Shown: one piece after another, positions 1 through 8,375 of the stretch | How the letters are laid out: the number at the start of each line of letters is the position of its first letter | Position numbering within the stretch: position 1 is the first letter of the stretch | Origin: an uncultured Chloroflexota bacterium | Lineage (GTDB): Bacteria > Chloroflexota > Chloroflexia > Chloroflexales > Roseiflexaceae | DNA: 52,188 bases | Assembly (NCBI GenBank): GCA_937876225.1 | Contig: CALFIC010000039.1 | Coordinates: forward strand, 1-52,188 | Reading direction: 5' to 3' | The notes under the pieces: generated by a model | What the model saw: the letters and a program-made list of their open reading frames with translations, nothing else | What the model was told of the DNA's origin: nothing | Database searches by the model: none | Translations under genes and position numbers: made by a program

Positions 1-655
1 CATTTTGCCATCGGTTCAAAAAAATATACCCACCGACCCAAATTCCGACTATTAATATACCTACAAAAATAGATCCAGACATTAATGCATATAACCCTAG
101 CCCCAAAGCTGTACCAACTTTTATCCATCCCAAACCAAACCCCGTTCCCGATGAGTTACGATCTCCAAATGTATCAACTATCGCTTTCACTCGCTTATAT
201 TCAATATAATTTGCATTTTTCGCAAGAAAATACTTGTAATCTGGAAGCCGAAGAATTGCCTGTACTAAACGCGGTATATCCTGTTGTTCTGCTGAACTAC
301 ATAGGTAATAAAGTCTCTGCGTATTTTCTTGTATGTGCCGTGTTACTGTATAGACATATTCTTTATCAGCAAAATCATCAAAATCATCAGGGGTAATCTG
401 AGATTCTTTTAAGCGTTGCTCAAGTAATTTCATTGCAACCACAGTACGAAACACCGAAATCGATTCAGCAGAAAGTGCTGCGTCAGCTGCTTGTCGGAAA
501 GTAAATATTTGATTCCGTAATTCCTTTGCAATACGCATTCGAAGTTCGGCTGATGCACCCATACGTTGCAATTCATTAAGTTGTGCGGCATTCGAAATAT
601 TCACCGCAACATTTGTGATATCCAATCCAATTTCAAGCGCACGTAACCAGCTCAT
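1..655 (-). CDS. Hypothetical membrane protein, C-terminus cut by the contig end
   Basis: An open frame runs from an ATG at 655 to the left edge without a stop, giving 218 codons and no C-terminus. A good ribosome binding site (GAGGAG, 664-669) lies 8 nt upstream of the start. Residues 1-165 look helical and soluble, with many charged residues and an acidic patch near 90-98 (PDDFDDFADKE). Residues about 178-213 are strongly hydrophobic and glycine-rich, enough for one or two membrane helices. I recognise no family. The gene is clearly richer in AT than most of the window, which may mean acquisition from elsewhere. It points away from the contig and is separated from the thiolase gene by an AT-rich spacer of about 280 bp. 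Confidence 0.75.
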   Translation of the reverse strand, partial: MSWLRALEIGLDITNVAVNISNAAQLNELQRMGASAELRMRIAKELRNQIFTFRQAADAALSAESISVFRTVVAMKLLEQRLKESQITPDDFDDFADKEYVYTVTRHIQENTQRLYYLCSSAEQQDIPRLVQAILRLPDYKYFLAKNANYIEYKRVKAIVDTFGDRNSSGTGFGLGWIKVGTALGLGLYALMSGSIFVGILIVGIWVGGYIFLNRWQN

Positions 656-818
656 GACTCACGCTCCTCTTATCAGAATAAAGCAAAAAATACAAGTGAG
701 TACAGTATATTTTGGAAGCAAGATAATTTATTTGGCATTAATAACAAGTTTGTAAAGTAACGTTTCTTTTTTTGATATAAATAACAATATTACAAAACCT
801 TTTGCTTACTTCGTTCAC

Positions 819-857
819 GAATTGTGCACCTCAATATAACATTGAGATGCACAATTC
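819..857 (-). terminator. Hairpin downstream of the thiolase gene
   Basis: A 17-bp inverted repeat (819-835 against 841-857, one mismatch) encloses the 5-nt loop ATAAC. It lies about 80 bp after the thiolase stop, so it may end that transcript, although no T-run follows the stem on either strand. The rest of the 656-938 gap is AT-rich and shows no other clear signal. Confidence 0.5.
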
Positions 858-938
858 AGAATTTGTCATACTTAAATTGAAAATCAGCCCCCCTACAAAA
901 ATCGTGTTTTTTACTTATTTTGTAGCGCAATCATAACG

Positions 939-2123
939 CTACTCCCGCGCCCACATGGCCGCAATCCCTTGGCCACCCCCAATACACAACGACGTCACCG
1001 CATATTGTTGCTGCGTGCGTTGTAATTCGTAGATGGCTTTGACCGACAAGATAGCCCCCGAAGCCCCTAACGGATGCCCCAGCGAAATGCCACTGCCATT
1101 GGGGTTGACCCTAGCCGGATCAAGTCCCAATTCTTGCGTCACCGCAGCTGCTTGGGCCGCAAAGGCTTCGTTGATCTCATAAATTGCTACTTCACCACTG
1201 CCGATGTGCGTTTTTTTGCATACCTGCTGAATGGCAGGAATCGGGCCAATCCCCATGTAATCGGGGTCGACACCGGCATGACTATAGCCCACCAGCCGCG
1301 CCAACACAGGCCAGCCGTTGGCACGTGCCACCTCGGCCTCCGCCAAAATCAACATGGCAGCGCCGTCGTTGATGGTCGACGAATTGCCGGCAGTCACGCT
1401 CCCTAGAGCATCGAACAGCGGGCGCAATTTGGCCAAACCCGCTAGCGTCGAGTCGCCGCGTACCCCTTCGTCTACTGCAAATGGGGTCGTGCCTCCTTTG
1501 ACGGGGATGTCGATGGGGACAATTTGGCTATCAAAGTAGCCGGCAGCAATCGCCGCCGCGGCACGTTGTTGGCTCGCCAGGGCCATTTCGTCTTGGGCCA
1601 GGCGGCTGATACCATAGCGCTTAGCGACGTTTTCGGCCGTCACACCCATCGCACAGCCGTTAAAGGGATCGGTGATAGCGCCCGCCATGGGATCGATGAC
1701 GGCACCGTCTTGCATGCGTTGGCCCCAGCGCATCGTCGGCAACCAGTAGGGGGCCCGGCTCATCGATTCAACGCCACCAGCCAACGCCACATCGACATCC
1801 CCCAACAAAATCGCTTGGGCGGCGCTGATGATGGCTTGCAAGCCACTACCACAGACGCGGTTGAGCGTCAGTGCCGGCGTAGCATGCGCCAGACCGCCAG
1901 TCACCGCCACGGCTCGGGCGAGGTACATATCACGGATGTCGGTATGGATGACGTTACCGATAAAGGCTTGTTCAATCAGCGCCGCATCAAGCCCCGCCCG
2001 CGCCACTGCCGCCCGCACCACTGCCGCCCCGAGATCAACCGGAGCGATATCTTTGAGGCTACCACCGAATTTCCCGATGGGTGCACGGACAGCGGCAGTC
2101 ACCACCACTTGTCGAGTTGCCAT
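939..2123 (-). CDS. Acetyl-CoA acetyltransferase (thiolase)
   Basis: 394 aa, the normal length for a degradative or biosynthetic thiolase, which condenses two acetyl-CoA to acetoacetyl-CoA or runs the reverse cleavage. Visible catalytic elements are the acyl-accepting cysteine in NRVCGSG (Cys91), the histidine in GHPLGASG (His350) and the second cysteine in CIGGGQG (Cys380). The start has the ribosome binding site GAGAAGGAAG just upstream. The sequence alone does not separate acetoacetyl-CoA thiolase (AtoB/PhaA type) from a beta-oxidation thiolase; its size and motifs favour the first. It is the last gene of a leftward series after two M20 amidohydrolases, but a strong terminator sits directly before its ribosome binding site, so its transcription must pass that signal. 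Confidence 0.95.
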   Translation of the reverse strand: MATRQVVVTAAVRAPIGKFGGSLKDIAPVDLGAAVVRAAVARAGLDAALIEQAFIGNVIHTDIRDMYLARAVAVTGGLAHATPALTLNRVCGSGLQAIISAAQAILLGDVDVALAGGVESMSRAPYWLPTMRWGQRMQDGAVIDPMAGAITDPFNGCAMGVTAENVAKRYGISRLAQDEMALASQQRAAAAIAAGYFDSQIVPIDIPVKGGTTPFAVDEGVRGDSTLAGLAKLRPLFDALGSVTAGNSSTINDGAAMLILAEAEVARANGWPVLARLVGYSHAGVDPDYMGIGPIPAIQQVCKKTHIGSGEVAIYEINEAFAAQAAAVTQELGLDPARVNPNGSGISLGHPLGASGAILSVKAIYELQRTQQQYAVTSLCIGGGQGIAAMWARE

Positions 2124-2137
2124 GTTACTTCCTTCTC

Positions 2138-2166
2138 AAAAAAAACCTGCCACTGCCGGTGGCAGG
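2138..2166 (-). terminator. Intrinsic terminator directly before the thiolase ribosome binding site
   Basis: On the minus strand an 8-bp GC-rich stem (2159-2166 with 2146-2153, 5-nt loop) is followed by eight T (2145-2138). The T-run abuts the thiolase ribosome binding site and ends 14 nt before its ATG, which leaves no room for a promoter after it. It ends the amidohydrolase transcript or acts as an attenuator for the thiolase. Confidence 0.8.
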
Positions 2167-2172
2167 GTCGGC

Positions 2173-2205
2173 CTCCCGTGGAGTGCATGATGCACCCCAC
2201 GGGAG
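2173..2205. other. Second hairpin between amidohydrolase and thiolase genes
   Basis: A 33-bp near-perfect inverted repeat with a 9-bp outer arm, one A/C mismatch, a 5-bp inner arm and a 3-nt loop. It lies 8 bp after the amidohydrolase stop and just before the intrinsic terminator, so leftward transcripts carry two hairpins in series. It has no T-run of its own and may protect the 3' end of the upstream mRNA. Confidence 0.6.
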
Positions 2206-2213
2206 TGCGTGCA

Positions 2214-3401
2214 TTACTTGACTTCGCCAGCCAAAAAGCGCCGTGCAGTTTCGGCCAAAATCGCGGCCCCCAACGGCATATAGTCCTCGTTGATGGCAAA
2301 TACCGGCGTATGGTGGCCGCGCTTCATATCGTCGTAAGCGGCGCCCACACTAATCATGGTGCCAGGAGCTTTTTGTTGCATATAGGCAAAATCTTCGGCG
2401 CCCATGCCGGCTCGAGTACGGTCGATGTTGTCGCTGCCCACGTATTCGCTGGCGATGGCATCCATCCAGCTCGTGACAGTGGGATCGTTGTAGCCGGCCG
2501 GGTAACCATGCTCGATTTCGAGACGATAGTCACCACCAAAGTGGCGGCTGAGGGCAATGGCACTCTCGACTTCGGCCAGTAGTTGTTTGCGCACACCGGG
2601 GTCGTAGCTCCGCAACGTCCCTTCAAGGTAGACCTCGGCCGGAATCACGTTCGACACCGTACCACCACGCACCACACCCAAGCTCACCACCGCCGGGTGC
2701 ATCGGGTTGACTTTGCGCGATACGATGCTGTGCAACGAGGTCATGATGGGGATGAGCATCCACAAAGGATCGGTGCCCAAATGGGGATAGGCGCCGTGGC
2801 CGCCGGTACCCGTCACCCAGGCCTTGAATGAATCCACGGCGGCGGTGTTGTTGCCCGGCTTGAGGCCGATTTTGCCCAAGGGCGAAGTCGAATCGACGTG
2901 CAAGGCAATCATGTGGTCGACACCGTCCAACGCACCGTCGTCTATCATCATCGGCGCGCCACTCTGGTGCTGGCCACCGGTGGCTTCTTCGGCTGGCTGA
3001 AAGATGAAGCGCACGTTGCCTTTGAGCTTGCCGGTGGCGAATTCTTGCTTGAGCAAGTGCGCCACACCGAGCAGAATGGCGGTGTGTGAATCATGGCCAC
3101 AGGCGTGCATATTGCCAAGGGTTTGTGAGCTAAAATCGACGCCGCTGGCTTCGATAATGGGCAAGGCGTCCATGTCGGCGCGAATCCCGATGGTGGGGCC
3201 GTCGCCGGTGCCGATGCTGCCAACCACGCCAGTGATACCGACGTTGGTGCGCACATCGATGCCACCGATTTCACGCAGGGTTTCGGCCACCAGGGCGGCA
3301 GTACGCACTTCTTGGAAGGCCAATTCGGGGTGGGCGTGGATATCACGGCGCAGGCGTGACATTTCGTCTTGGAGTAATTTCGCGCGCTCAAGCATTGACA
3401 T
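2214..3401 (-). CDS. M20 family amidohydrolase (paralogue A)
   Basis: 395 aa, typical of the M20D peptidase/N-acyl-amino-acid or hippurate hydrolase family, cytosolic metal-dependent enzymes that remove acyl groups from amino acids or similar amides. Metal-binding motifs are visible: DMDALPI, MHACGHDSH, PAEEATGG, and the C-terminal GMGAEDFAYM and HHTPVF elements. It starts with MSMLERAK after a purine-rich ribosome binding site. It is about 60% identical by eye to the next gene upstream and separated from it by 30 bp, so the pair is a tandem duplication and probably one transcript. The substrate cannot be told from the sequence. Confidence 0.92.
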   Translation of the reverse strand: MSMLERAKLLQDEMSRLRRDIHAHPELAFQEVRTAALVAETLREIGGIDVRTNVGITGVVGSIGTGDGPTIGIRADMDALPIIEASGVDFSSQTLGNMHACGHDSHTAILLGVAHLLKQEFATGKLKGNVRFIFQPAEEATGGQHQSGAPMMIDDGALDGVDHMIALHVDSTSPLGKIGLKPGNNTAAVDSFKAWVTGTGGHGAYPHLGTDPLWMLIPIMTSLHSIVSRKVNPMHPAVVSLGVVRGGTVSNVIPAEVYLEGTLRSYDPGVRKQLLAEVESAIALSRHFGGDYRLEIEHGYPAGYNDPTVTSWMDAIASEYVGSDNIDRTRAGMGAEDFAYMQQKAPGTMISVGAAYDDMKRGHHTPVFAINEDYMPLGAAILAETARRFLAGEVK

Positions 3402-3431
3402 ACGAGTCCTCTTTCTTTTTATTGAAAAAAC

Positions 3432-4607
3432 TTACTTGGCCAAGTATTTGCGCACGGTTTCGGCCAAAATAGCCGCCCCAATGGGCATACAGCGTTCGTC
3501 GATATCAAACACCGGCGTATGGTGTGGGCGCATTTTGTCGCCGACCGCTGCACCTAGCATAATCATGGCACCAGGGGCCTTGGCTTGCATATAGGCAAAG
3601 TCTTCGCCACCCATACCGTTGGTATAGCGGTCGATGTTGTCCGCACCCAAAAATTGGCTGGCGGCATCGTCCATCCATTGGGCGACCTGTGGATCGTTGA
3701 TACCGGCGGGATAGCCGCGGATCAGCTGGAGTTCGTAGTCGCCACCCATCGCTTTGGCGAGTGCAAAGGCCCGCTCGACTTCGACAAACAATTGTTCGCG
3801 CACACCGGCATCGAAGCTCCGCAACGTGCCGCCCAACAACACTTCCGACGGGATGACGTTGAACGCCGCGCCACCTTGGACCATCCCCAAACTACACACT
3901 GCCGGGTACATGGGATCAATTTTGCGCGACACGATAGCATTGAGCGCCTGAATCACCGAAGCTGCCATGTTAATGGGGTCACCACCCATGTGGGGGTAGG
4001 CACCGTGGCCGCCTGCAGCTCGCACCCAGCCCTTGAAGCCGTCGGCGGCGGCGGTGTTGGGACCACGCACGAGACCGGCTTTGCCGACGGGGATATCCGA
4101 AATCACGTGCAAAGAAATCACATGGTCGATGCCATCCATGGCGCCGTCGTTCATCATCAACGGAGCGCCACTGACGCCATCACCGCCTACTTCTTCGGCC
4201 GGTTGGAACAAGAAGCGCACGTTACCTTTGAGGGCCCCACTAGCAAATTCTGCTTTGAGCAGATGCGCCACACCCAACAAAATAGCGGTGTGGGCGTCGT
4301 GACCACAGGCATGCATGGTGCCGGCAGTTTGTGAGGCAAAGCCGAGGCCGGTAGCCTCGAGGATCGGCAAGGCATCCATATCGGCACGAATCCCGATAGT
4401 GGGGCCGTCACCGGTGCCCAAATCACCGACGACGCCGGTTTTGCCGACACCGGTGCGGATGGAAATCCCGCCGATTTCGCGCAGGGTGTCGGCCACCAAG
4501 GCAGCCGTGCGGAACTCTTGGAAGCCCAGTTCGGGGTGCTCGTGGATGTCACGGCGCAAGCGTGACATTTCGTCGCTGAGGGTTTTGGCGCGCTCTAACA
4601 TGGTCAT
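3432..4607 (-). CDS. M20 family amidohydrolase (paralogue B)
   Basis: 391 aa and the same family as its downstream neighbour. Motifs are DMDALPI, MHACGHDAH, PAEEVGGDG, GMGGEDFAYM and PHHTPVF, so both dinuclear metal ligands and the catalytic glutamate are intact. The N-terminus MTMLERAK aligns with that of paralogue A and with the decayed fragment just upstream. The two intact copies differ most in the dimerisation-domain half, which suggests different acyl or amino-acid specificity. It lies downstream of a GH2 glycosidase on the same strand, with about 230 bp in between that contain a pseudogene. Confidence 0.92.
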   Translation of the reverse strand: MTMLERAKTLSDEMSRLRRDIHEHPELGFQEFRTAALVADTLREIGGISIRTGVGKTGVVGDLGTGDGPTIGIRADMDALPILEATGLGFASQTAGTMHACGHDAHTAILLGVAHLLKAEFASGALKGNVRFLFQPAEEVGGDGVSGAPLMMNDGAMDGIDHVISLHVISDIPVGKAGLVRGPNTAAADGFKGWVRAAGGHGAYPHMGGDPINMAASVIQALNAIVSRKIDPMYPAVCSLGMVQGGAAFNVIPSEVLLGGTLRSFDAGVREQLFVEVERAFALAKAMGGDYELQLIRGYPAGINDPQVAQWMDDAASQFLGADNIDRYTNGMGGEDFAYMQAKAPGAMIMLGAAVGDKMRPHHTPVFDIDERCMPIGAAILAETVRKYLAK

Positions 4608-4721
4608 AATAATTTGTTCCTTTTAATTAGCGAGACCTATCCATTATCGCATAGGCGTTCGACGTTATCATTCCGCACAAATTCACTTGGAGTGTCATCG
4701 AGCCACGCTATCTCTCTGGCA

Positions 4722-4835
4722 TCATTGATGCAACGAGGTACGCGCTGGGAAGCCGAGCTCGGGGTGGGCGTCGCTATCGCGGCATAACCGCGTCAGTTCG
4801 TCTTGTTGGGTTTGCGCGCGTGCAAGCATCGTCAT
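4722..4835 (-). pseudogene. Decayed N-terminus of a third M20 amidohydrolase
   Basis: From an ATG at 4835 the minus strand reads 37 codons to a TGA at 4722-4724. The peptide begins MTMLARAQ and contains DELTRLCRD and AHPELGF, matching position by position the MTMLERAK, DEMSRLRRD and EHPELGF of the intact copy at 4607. After the stop, similarity fades within about 30 codons. It therefore looks like the remnant of a further tandem copy that lost about 90% of its length. It starts 4 bp after the GH2 stop codon, the position a functional operon member would occupy. A short functional peptide is possible but unlikely. Confidence 0.75.
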
Positions 4836-4839
4836 GGCA

Positions 4840-6987
4840 CTACTCCTTTGCTACGGTTACGTCAATCGTATAGGTTTGGGTCATTTCGTCATCTGCTGAT
4901 TGTAGCTGCAATACCACACAATACGTGCCAGTCAGCTGTGGTGTCAAGCGCAATTCCTCGATTTGCAACGCCATACAGTCTGCGGGCAAGGTGCGTTGCA
5001 TGCGGTGTTGCGCCACTACGGCGCCCTCAGGATCGAGCAAACGGATACTACATTCGACGGGCACCGCCTGGTGTGCGTCGTTGACCACCGATATCGGGAT
5101 GTCGATGGTACTGCCTTGGGTCACCGTTGTCGTGGGTAACACACAAAAAATATACTGCGGGCGGAAGGCTAGTTGCATCGCCGCATACGAACGTTTGGGC
5201 ACCCGCCAATAGTCGACAATCGACCACGAAATCGCCGGATTGGCGTCGTGGAACATAAACGGCAAAACCCCTCCTGTCGGCCGGTATTTACGCATCCGCA
5301 AGCGGTCGATGTAGTGGCGATGAATGGCGATTTGGTAGTCCTGCGTCATGTCAATCAGCGTCTGCAGATTAGGTGCCGCCCGCCAATCGAGCCAGTGCCC
5401 CAACATGTCGGGCTGAAAGCTGTGTTTCCGTTGCAAGGTGGCCCAGTCGATTTTTTTGATGTCAGCCGCCATAAATTTAATCGCACTGTCATAGTTGGGG
5501 AAGCTCTGGGCGCCAAATTCCGTCACGAAACGGCTATTTTGGGGGAAGAGGTCAATGATTTTTTGCCAGGCGGCCAATTCGCCGTAGATTTTGTACCAGC
5601 CATAATAAAAATGCGCATCGGTGCCGGCGTGAATCAGCGGTACGGCGTATTCACCGGACGAGCGCACCGTGGGTCGTGATGGATCAACCGTGGCCACGAT
5701 TTGTTGGAGCGCGGCGTCGAGCACATTACGATTCCAGTTCCACACAAACACCGACAGGTAGGTACGCAGTTTTGACCACAACCGCTCATCACTGGTATCT
5801 GCCATGTAAAACGATTCGTTGTGCATGCACCACAACACAATCGCGGGGTGGTTATTGAGCAATTCCACCATTTGGCGTACTTGGGTCTGGGCCGTCGCCA
5901 GGATATCACGGTGGTACAACCACTGCAACGGGAAGTCTTGCCACAGCAACATCCCCGCCGCATCGGCCGCCGCATAGAGCGCAGGGTGAGCCACATGTCC
6001 GTGGATGCGCAAAACATTCATGTGGCAATCCCGCGCCAACTGCAAATCGGCCTGACAACGTTCGGCCGTGACGGTAGCCAAACGTACATCAGTCGGTGCG
6101 TAATTGCTCCCTTTCATAAAAAATCGTTGCCCGTTGAGGTAGGGAATCCAGTTTTTCATGGTGAAGGTACGTATCCCAAATTGAAACTCCAAGACATCGC
6201 TCACCACCCCATCCACCACCAGCGTAGCGGTCACGGTATAGAGCGCCGGATGGCCGAGGTCGTGGCTCCACCACAACACCGGATCGGGGATATTCAACAA
6301 ACCGCTGGCTTCGTATTGACCCGCAGCCAGATTGACCGTCGTCGTGAGTTCGTGGATTTGGCCGGCAAAGTTGTGTGGGGCAATCCGCCATTGCAACACC
6401 CCGCTACAGGCCTGGAGGGCGTCGCTTTGGATGCGGTAGCGCACTTCGGCATGGCTAGGCGTAATGGTTTGGGTGGTAAGGAGCACGTTGCGCAGGCGCA
6501 CGGGGCCTGATTCGATTAATTCGACGGGTAGCCAAACACCGCCTGGATTACGGGTTGAGTCCATGCTATCCCAATGCGAAAAAACCCCCGTAATCAGTTG
6601 TTTATCGACTTTGTTGTGTTCTTCGGGGCACTGCACTTCGAGCAGGAGTTGGTTGTCGGCGCGAAGGAGATTGGTGACATCGTATTCATGGGGCATAAAG
6701 TAGCCCCGTTGGCGCCCCAAATCATGGTCGTTGAGCCACGGGCGACAATCATAAAAGACGCCGTTTAGCCGCAACCACTGGCGGCGGTTAGGGACATTCA
6801 TAGCAGGGAATTGGGTGCGGTAGAGCATGCGACCCACATAATCAGTCAAGAGGGGGTGTTGTTGCCACTGATTGGGGATGGTGCAATCAAGCCACACGGC
6901 AGCGCTGGCAGGGTATTGCCCGGCGCGGAATTGGTCGGTGGGACGCATTTGCCAATTGGCGGTCAAGGGAGTTACACGGTGCGTCAT
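4840..6987 (-). CDS. Glycoside hydrolase family 2 (beta-mannosidase-like)
   Basis: 715 aa. The start at 6987 (MTHRVTPL) is preferred over a frame reaching 7101 because AAGAGGAAG lies just upstream. The layout is GH2: an N-terminal jelly-roll sugar-binding domain, an Ig-like domain near residues 170-290, then the TIM barrel with FMKGSNYAPTD. The acid/base glutamate is in WCMHNE (about Glu391) and the nucleophile in VTEFGAQS (about Glu490). The pattern fits beta-mannosidase or exo-beta-glucosaminidase better than beta-galactosidase. There is no signal peptide, so it probably acts on imported oligosaccharides. It is the first gene of the leftward cluster that includes the amidohydrolases. Confidence 0.88.
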   Translation of the reverse strand: MTHRVTPLTANWQMRPTDQFRAGQYPASAAVWLDCTIPNQWQQHPLLTDYVGRMLYRTQFPAMNVPNRRQWLRLNGVFYDCRPWLNDHDLGRQRGYFMPHEYDVTNLLRADNQLLLEVQCPEEHNKVDKQLITGVFSHWDSMDSTRNPGGVWLPVELIESGPVRLRNVLLTTQTITPSHAEVRYRIQSDALQACSGVLQWRIAPHNFAGQIHELTTTVNLAAGQYEASGLLNIPDPVLWWSHDLGHPALYTVTATLVVDGVVSDVLEFQFGIRTFTMKNWIPYLNGQRFFMKGSNYAPTDVRLATVTAERCQADLQLARDCHMNVLRIHGHVAHPALYAAADAAGMLLWQDFPLQWLYHRDILATAQTQVRQMVELLNNHPAIVLWCMHNESFYMADTSDERLWSKLRTYLSVFVWNWNRNVLDAALQQIVATVDPSRPTVRSSGEYAVPLIHAGTDAHFYYGWYKIYGELAAWQKIIDLFPQNSRFVTEFGAQSFPNYDSAIKFMAADIKKIDWATLQRKHSFQPDMLGHWLDWRAAPNLQTLIDMTQDYQIAIHRHYIDRLRMRKYRPTGGVLPFMFHDANPAISWSIVDYWRVPKRSYAAMQLAFRPQYIFCVLPTTTVTQGSTIDIPISVVNDAHQAVPVECSIRLLDPEGAVVAQHRMQRTLPADCMALQIEELRLTPQLTGTYCVVLQLQSADDEMTQTYTIDVTVAKE

Positions 6988-7108
6988 CGTCTTCCTCTTT
7001 TTGTCAAAAAATGAAGCAAACCGGTTGATGCAAGCGCAACCATAGCGGTCTATGATTCTATCATATTGTGTGTCATGCGTGACGTCTATCCATGGGTGCA
7101 TGTGTTAT

Positions 7109-7137
7109 TTGACAGTCCCTCCTATTCGTGTAAGAAT
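7109..7137 (+). promoter_or_regulatory. Possible sigma70 promoter for the chelatase genes
   Basis: A perfect TTGACA (7109-7114) is followed after 17 nt by AAGAAT (7132-7137), a weak -10. It lies about 140 bp before the AAA+ chelatase start in the 288-bp divergent spacer (6988-7275) between GH2 and chelatase genes. I see nothing else clear in that spacer. Confidence 0.4.
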
Positions 7138-7275
7138 AATCGCATTGTTATAGGTGATTTTGTGGATTCCACGGCACTTATAAAGATGTTTTTGTGCACA
7201 AGACAGGTTCATTGTGCGTATCGCTCGCAACCGTTGGCCAACAGCCGCGGCTGGTAGGTGTGAAAAGGGACGTCC

Positions 7276-8370
7276 ATGACCACAGCGCGACCGGTTTACC
7301 CATTTAGTGCCATTGTCGGCCAAGACCGCCTCAAACGTGCACTAATCCTCAACGCCATCAATCCACGGATTGGTGGGGTGCTCATTCGTGGCGAAAAAGG
7401 CACTGCCAAATCGACCGCTGTGCGTGGTCTGGCACACATCCTGCCGCATATCCGGGTAGTCGCTGACTGCCCTTACGGTTGCCCACCCGAGCAACCTTCG
7501 GCGATGTGCGCATCATGTCGCGCTCGCTATGAAGTCAACCCCAATTTGCCAGTCGCCGAACGGGCGACCCGCTTGGTTGACTTGCCGGTAGCTGCCTCCG
7601 AAGACCGCGTAGTCGGCTCACTTGACCTCGAGCATGCCTTGACCGAAGGTCATCGCCGCTTCGAGCCCGGGTTGCTTGCCAACGCCAATCGCGGTTTGTT
7701 GTATGTCGACGAAATCAACTTGCTCGACGATCACCTCGTCGACATTTTGCTTGACTCCGCCTCGATGGGTATCAATACCGTCGAACGCGAAGGGATTAGC
7801 GTATCGCACCCAGCCCGATTCATCCTGGTCGGGACGATGAATCCCGAAGAAGGTGAATTGCGCCCACAATTGCTCGACCGCTTCGGTCTGGTCGTCGAAA
7901 TCGCCGGTATCCACGATGTCAACGGGCGCGTCGAAGTCGTGTCACGGCGCATGCGCTATGACCTCGATCCCGATACGTTTGTGGGCGAATGGCAGCCCAG
8001 CGAGAGCGACACCGCCGCGCGTATCGTGCAAGCCCGGGCCTTGTTGCCTTTGGTGACAATTACCCGCAAAGACATGGCCGCGGTAGCGACCTTGTCACTC
8101 GAATTAGGCGTCGACGGTCACCGTGCCGACCTCGCCATCCTCGAGACCGCCCGCACTCATGCGGCTTGGGCAGGTCGCACCCTGCTCGCCGCCGAAGATA
8201 TTCGAGTGGCAGCAGAGTTGGCGTTGCCGCATCGTATGCGACGACAGCCCTTTACTGAAGTCAAACTCGACGAAGCCCGCGTCGGCGAGATACTCGACCG
8301 AGTGGCGGCAGCCGAGGGTGACGAATCCGCAGTGGCAAACGCTGACGGGGTAAAAAAAAAGACCCCGTGA
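7276..8370 (+). CDS. chlI: AAA+ magnesium/cobalt chelatase subunit (ChlI-like; short product)
   Basis: 364 aa, an AAA+ ATPase of the BchI/ChlI family, which drives metal insertion into a porphyrin or corrin ring together with a VWA partner and a large CobN/ChlH subunit. Walker A is GEKGTAKST (residues 39-47), Walker B is LLYVDEINLL (141-150), and GTMNPEEGELRPQLLDRF holds sensor and arginine-finger elements. Four cysteines (65, 69, 78, 81; CPYGC and CASC) form a likely metal-binding loop. It ends in VKKKTP, encoded by a run of nine A, and its TGA overlaps the GTG start of the VWA gene. No large chelatase subunit is in the window, and a cobalt role in B12 synthesis is as likely as chlorophyll. 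The ribosome binding site is AAAAGGGA. Confidence 0.92.
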   Translation: MTTARPVYPFSAIVGQDRLKRALILNAINPRIGGVLIRGEKGTAKSTAVRGLAHILPHIRVVADCPYGCPPEQPSAMCASCRARYEVNPNLPVAERATRLVDLPVAASEDRVVGSLDLEHALTEGHRRFEPGLLANANRGLLYVDEINLLDDHLVDILLDSASMGINTVEREGISVSHPARFILVGTMNPEEGELRPQLLDRFGLVVEIAGIHDVNGRVEVVSRRMRYDLDPDTFVGEWQPSESDTAARIVQARALLPLVTITRKDMAAVATLSLELGVDGHRADLAILETARTHAAWAGRTLLAAEDIRVAAELALPHRMRRQPFTEVKLDEARVGEILDRVAAAEGDESAVANADGVKKKTP

Positions 8371-8375
8371 ACGGG
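8352..8375 (+). promoter_or_regulatory. Candidate programmed -1 frameshift site (slippery A AAA AAG plus hairpin)
   Basis: Nine A at 8352-8360 followed by G create the slippery heptamer A AAA AAG (8355-8361) in the correct zero-frame phase, the same heptamer used in E. coli dnaX. A GGGG tract lies upstream at 8347-8350 and a small stem CCCG-TGAA-CGGG (8364-8375) starts 2 nt downstream. A -1 slip fuses the AAA+ protein in frame to the VWA protein (about 693 aa), which is the ChlD architecture. Programmed frameshifting in chlD genes that yields both small and medium subunits has been reported for cobalamin producers. Confidence 0.7.

Noticed and set aside
85..396. 103-codon plus-strand frame at the left end
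   Set aside because: It is opposite the better supported minus-strand gene with a ribosome binding site; its composition is low in typical protein features.
1524..2582. 352-codon plus-strand frame
   Set aside because: It runs antisense through the thiolase and amidohydrolase genes and across the terminator.
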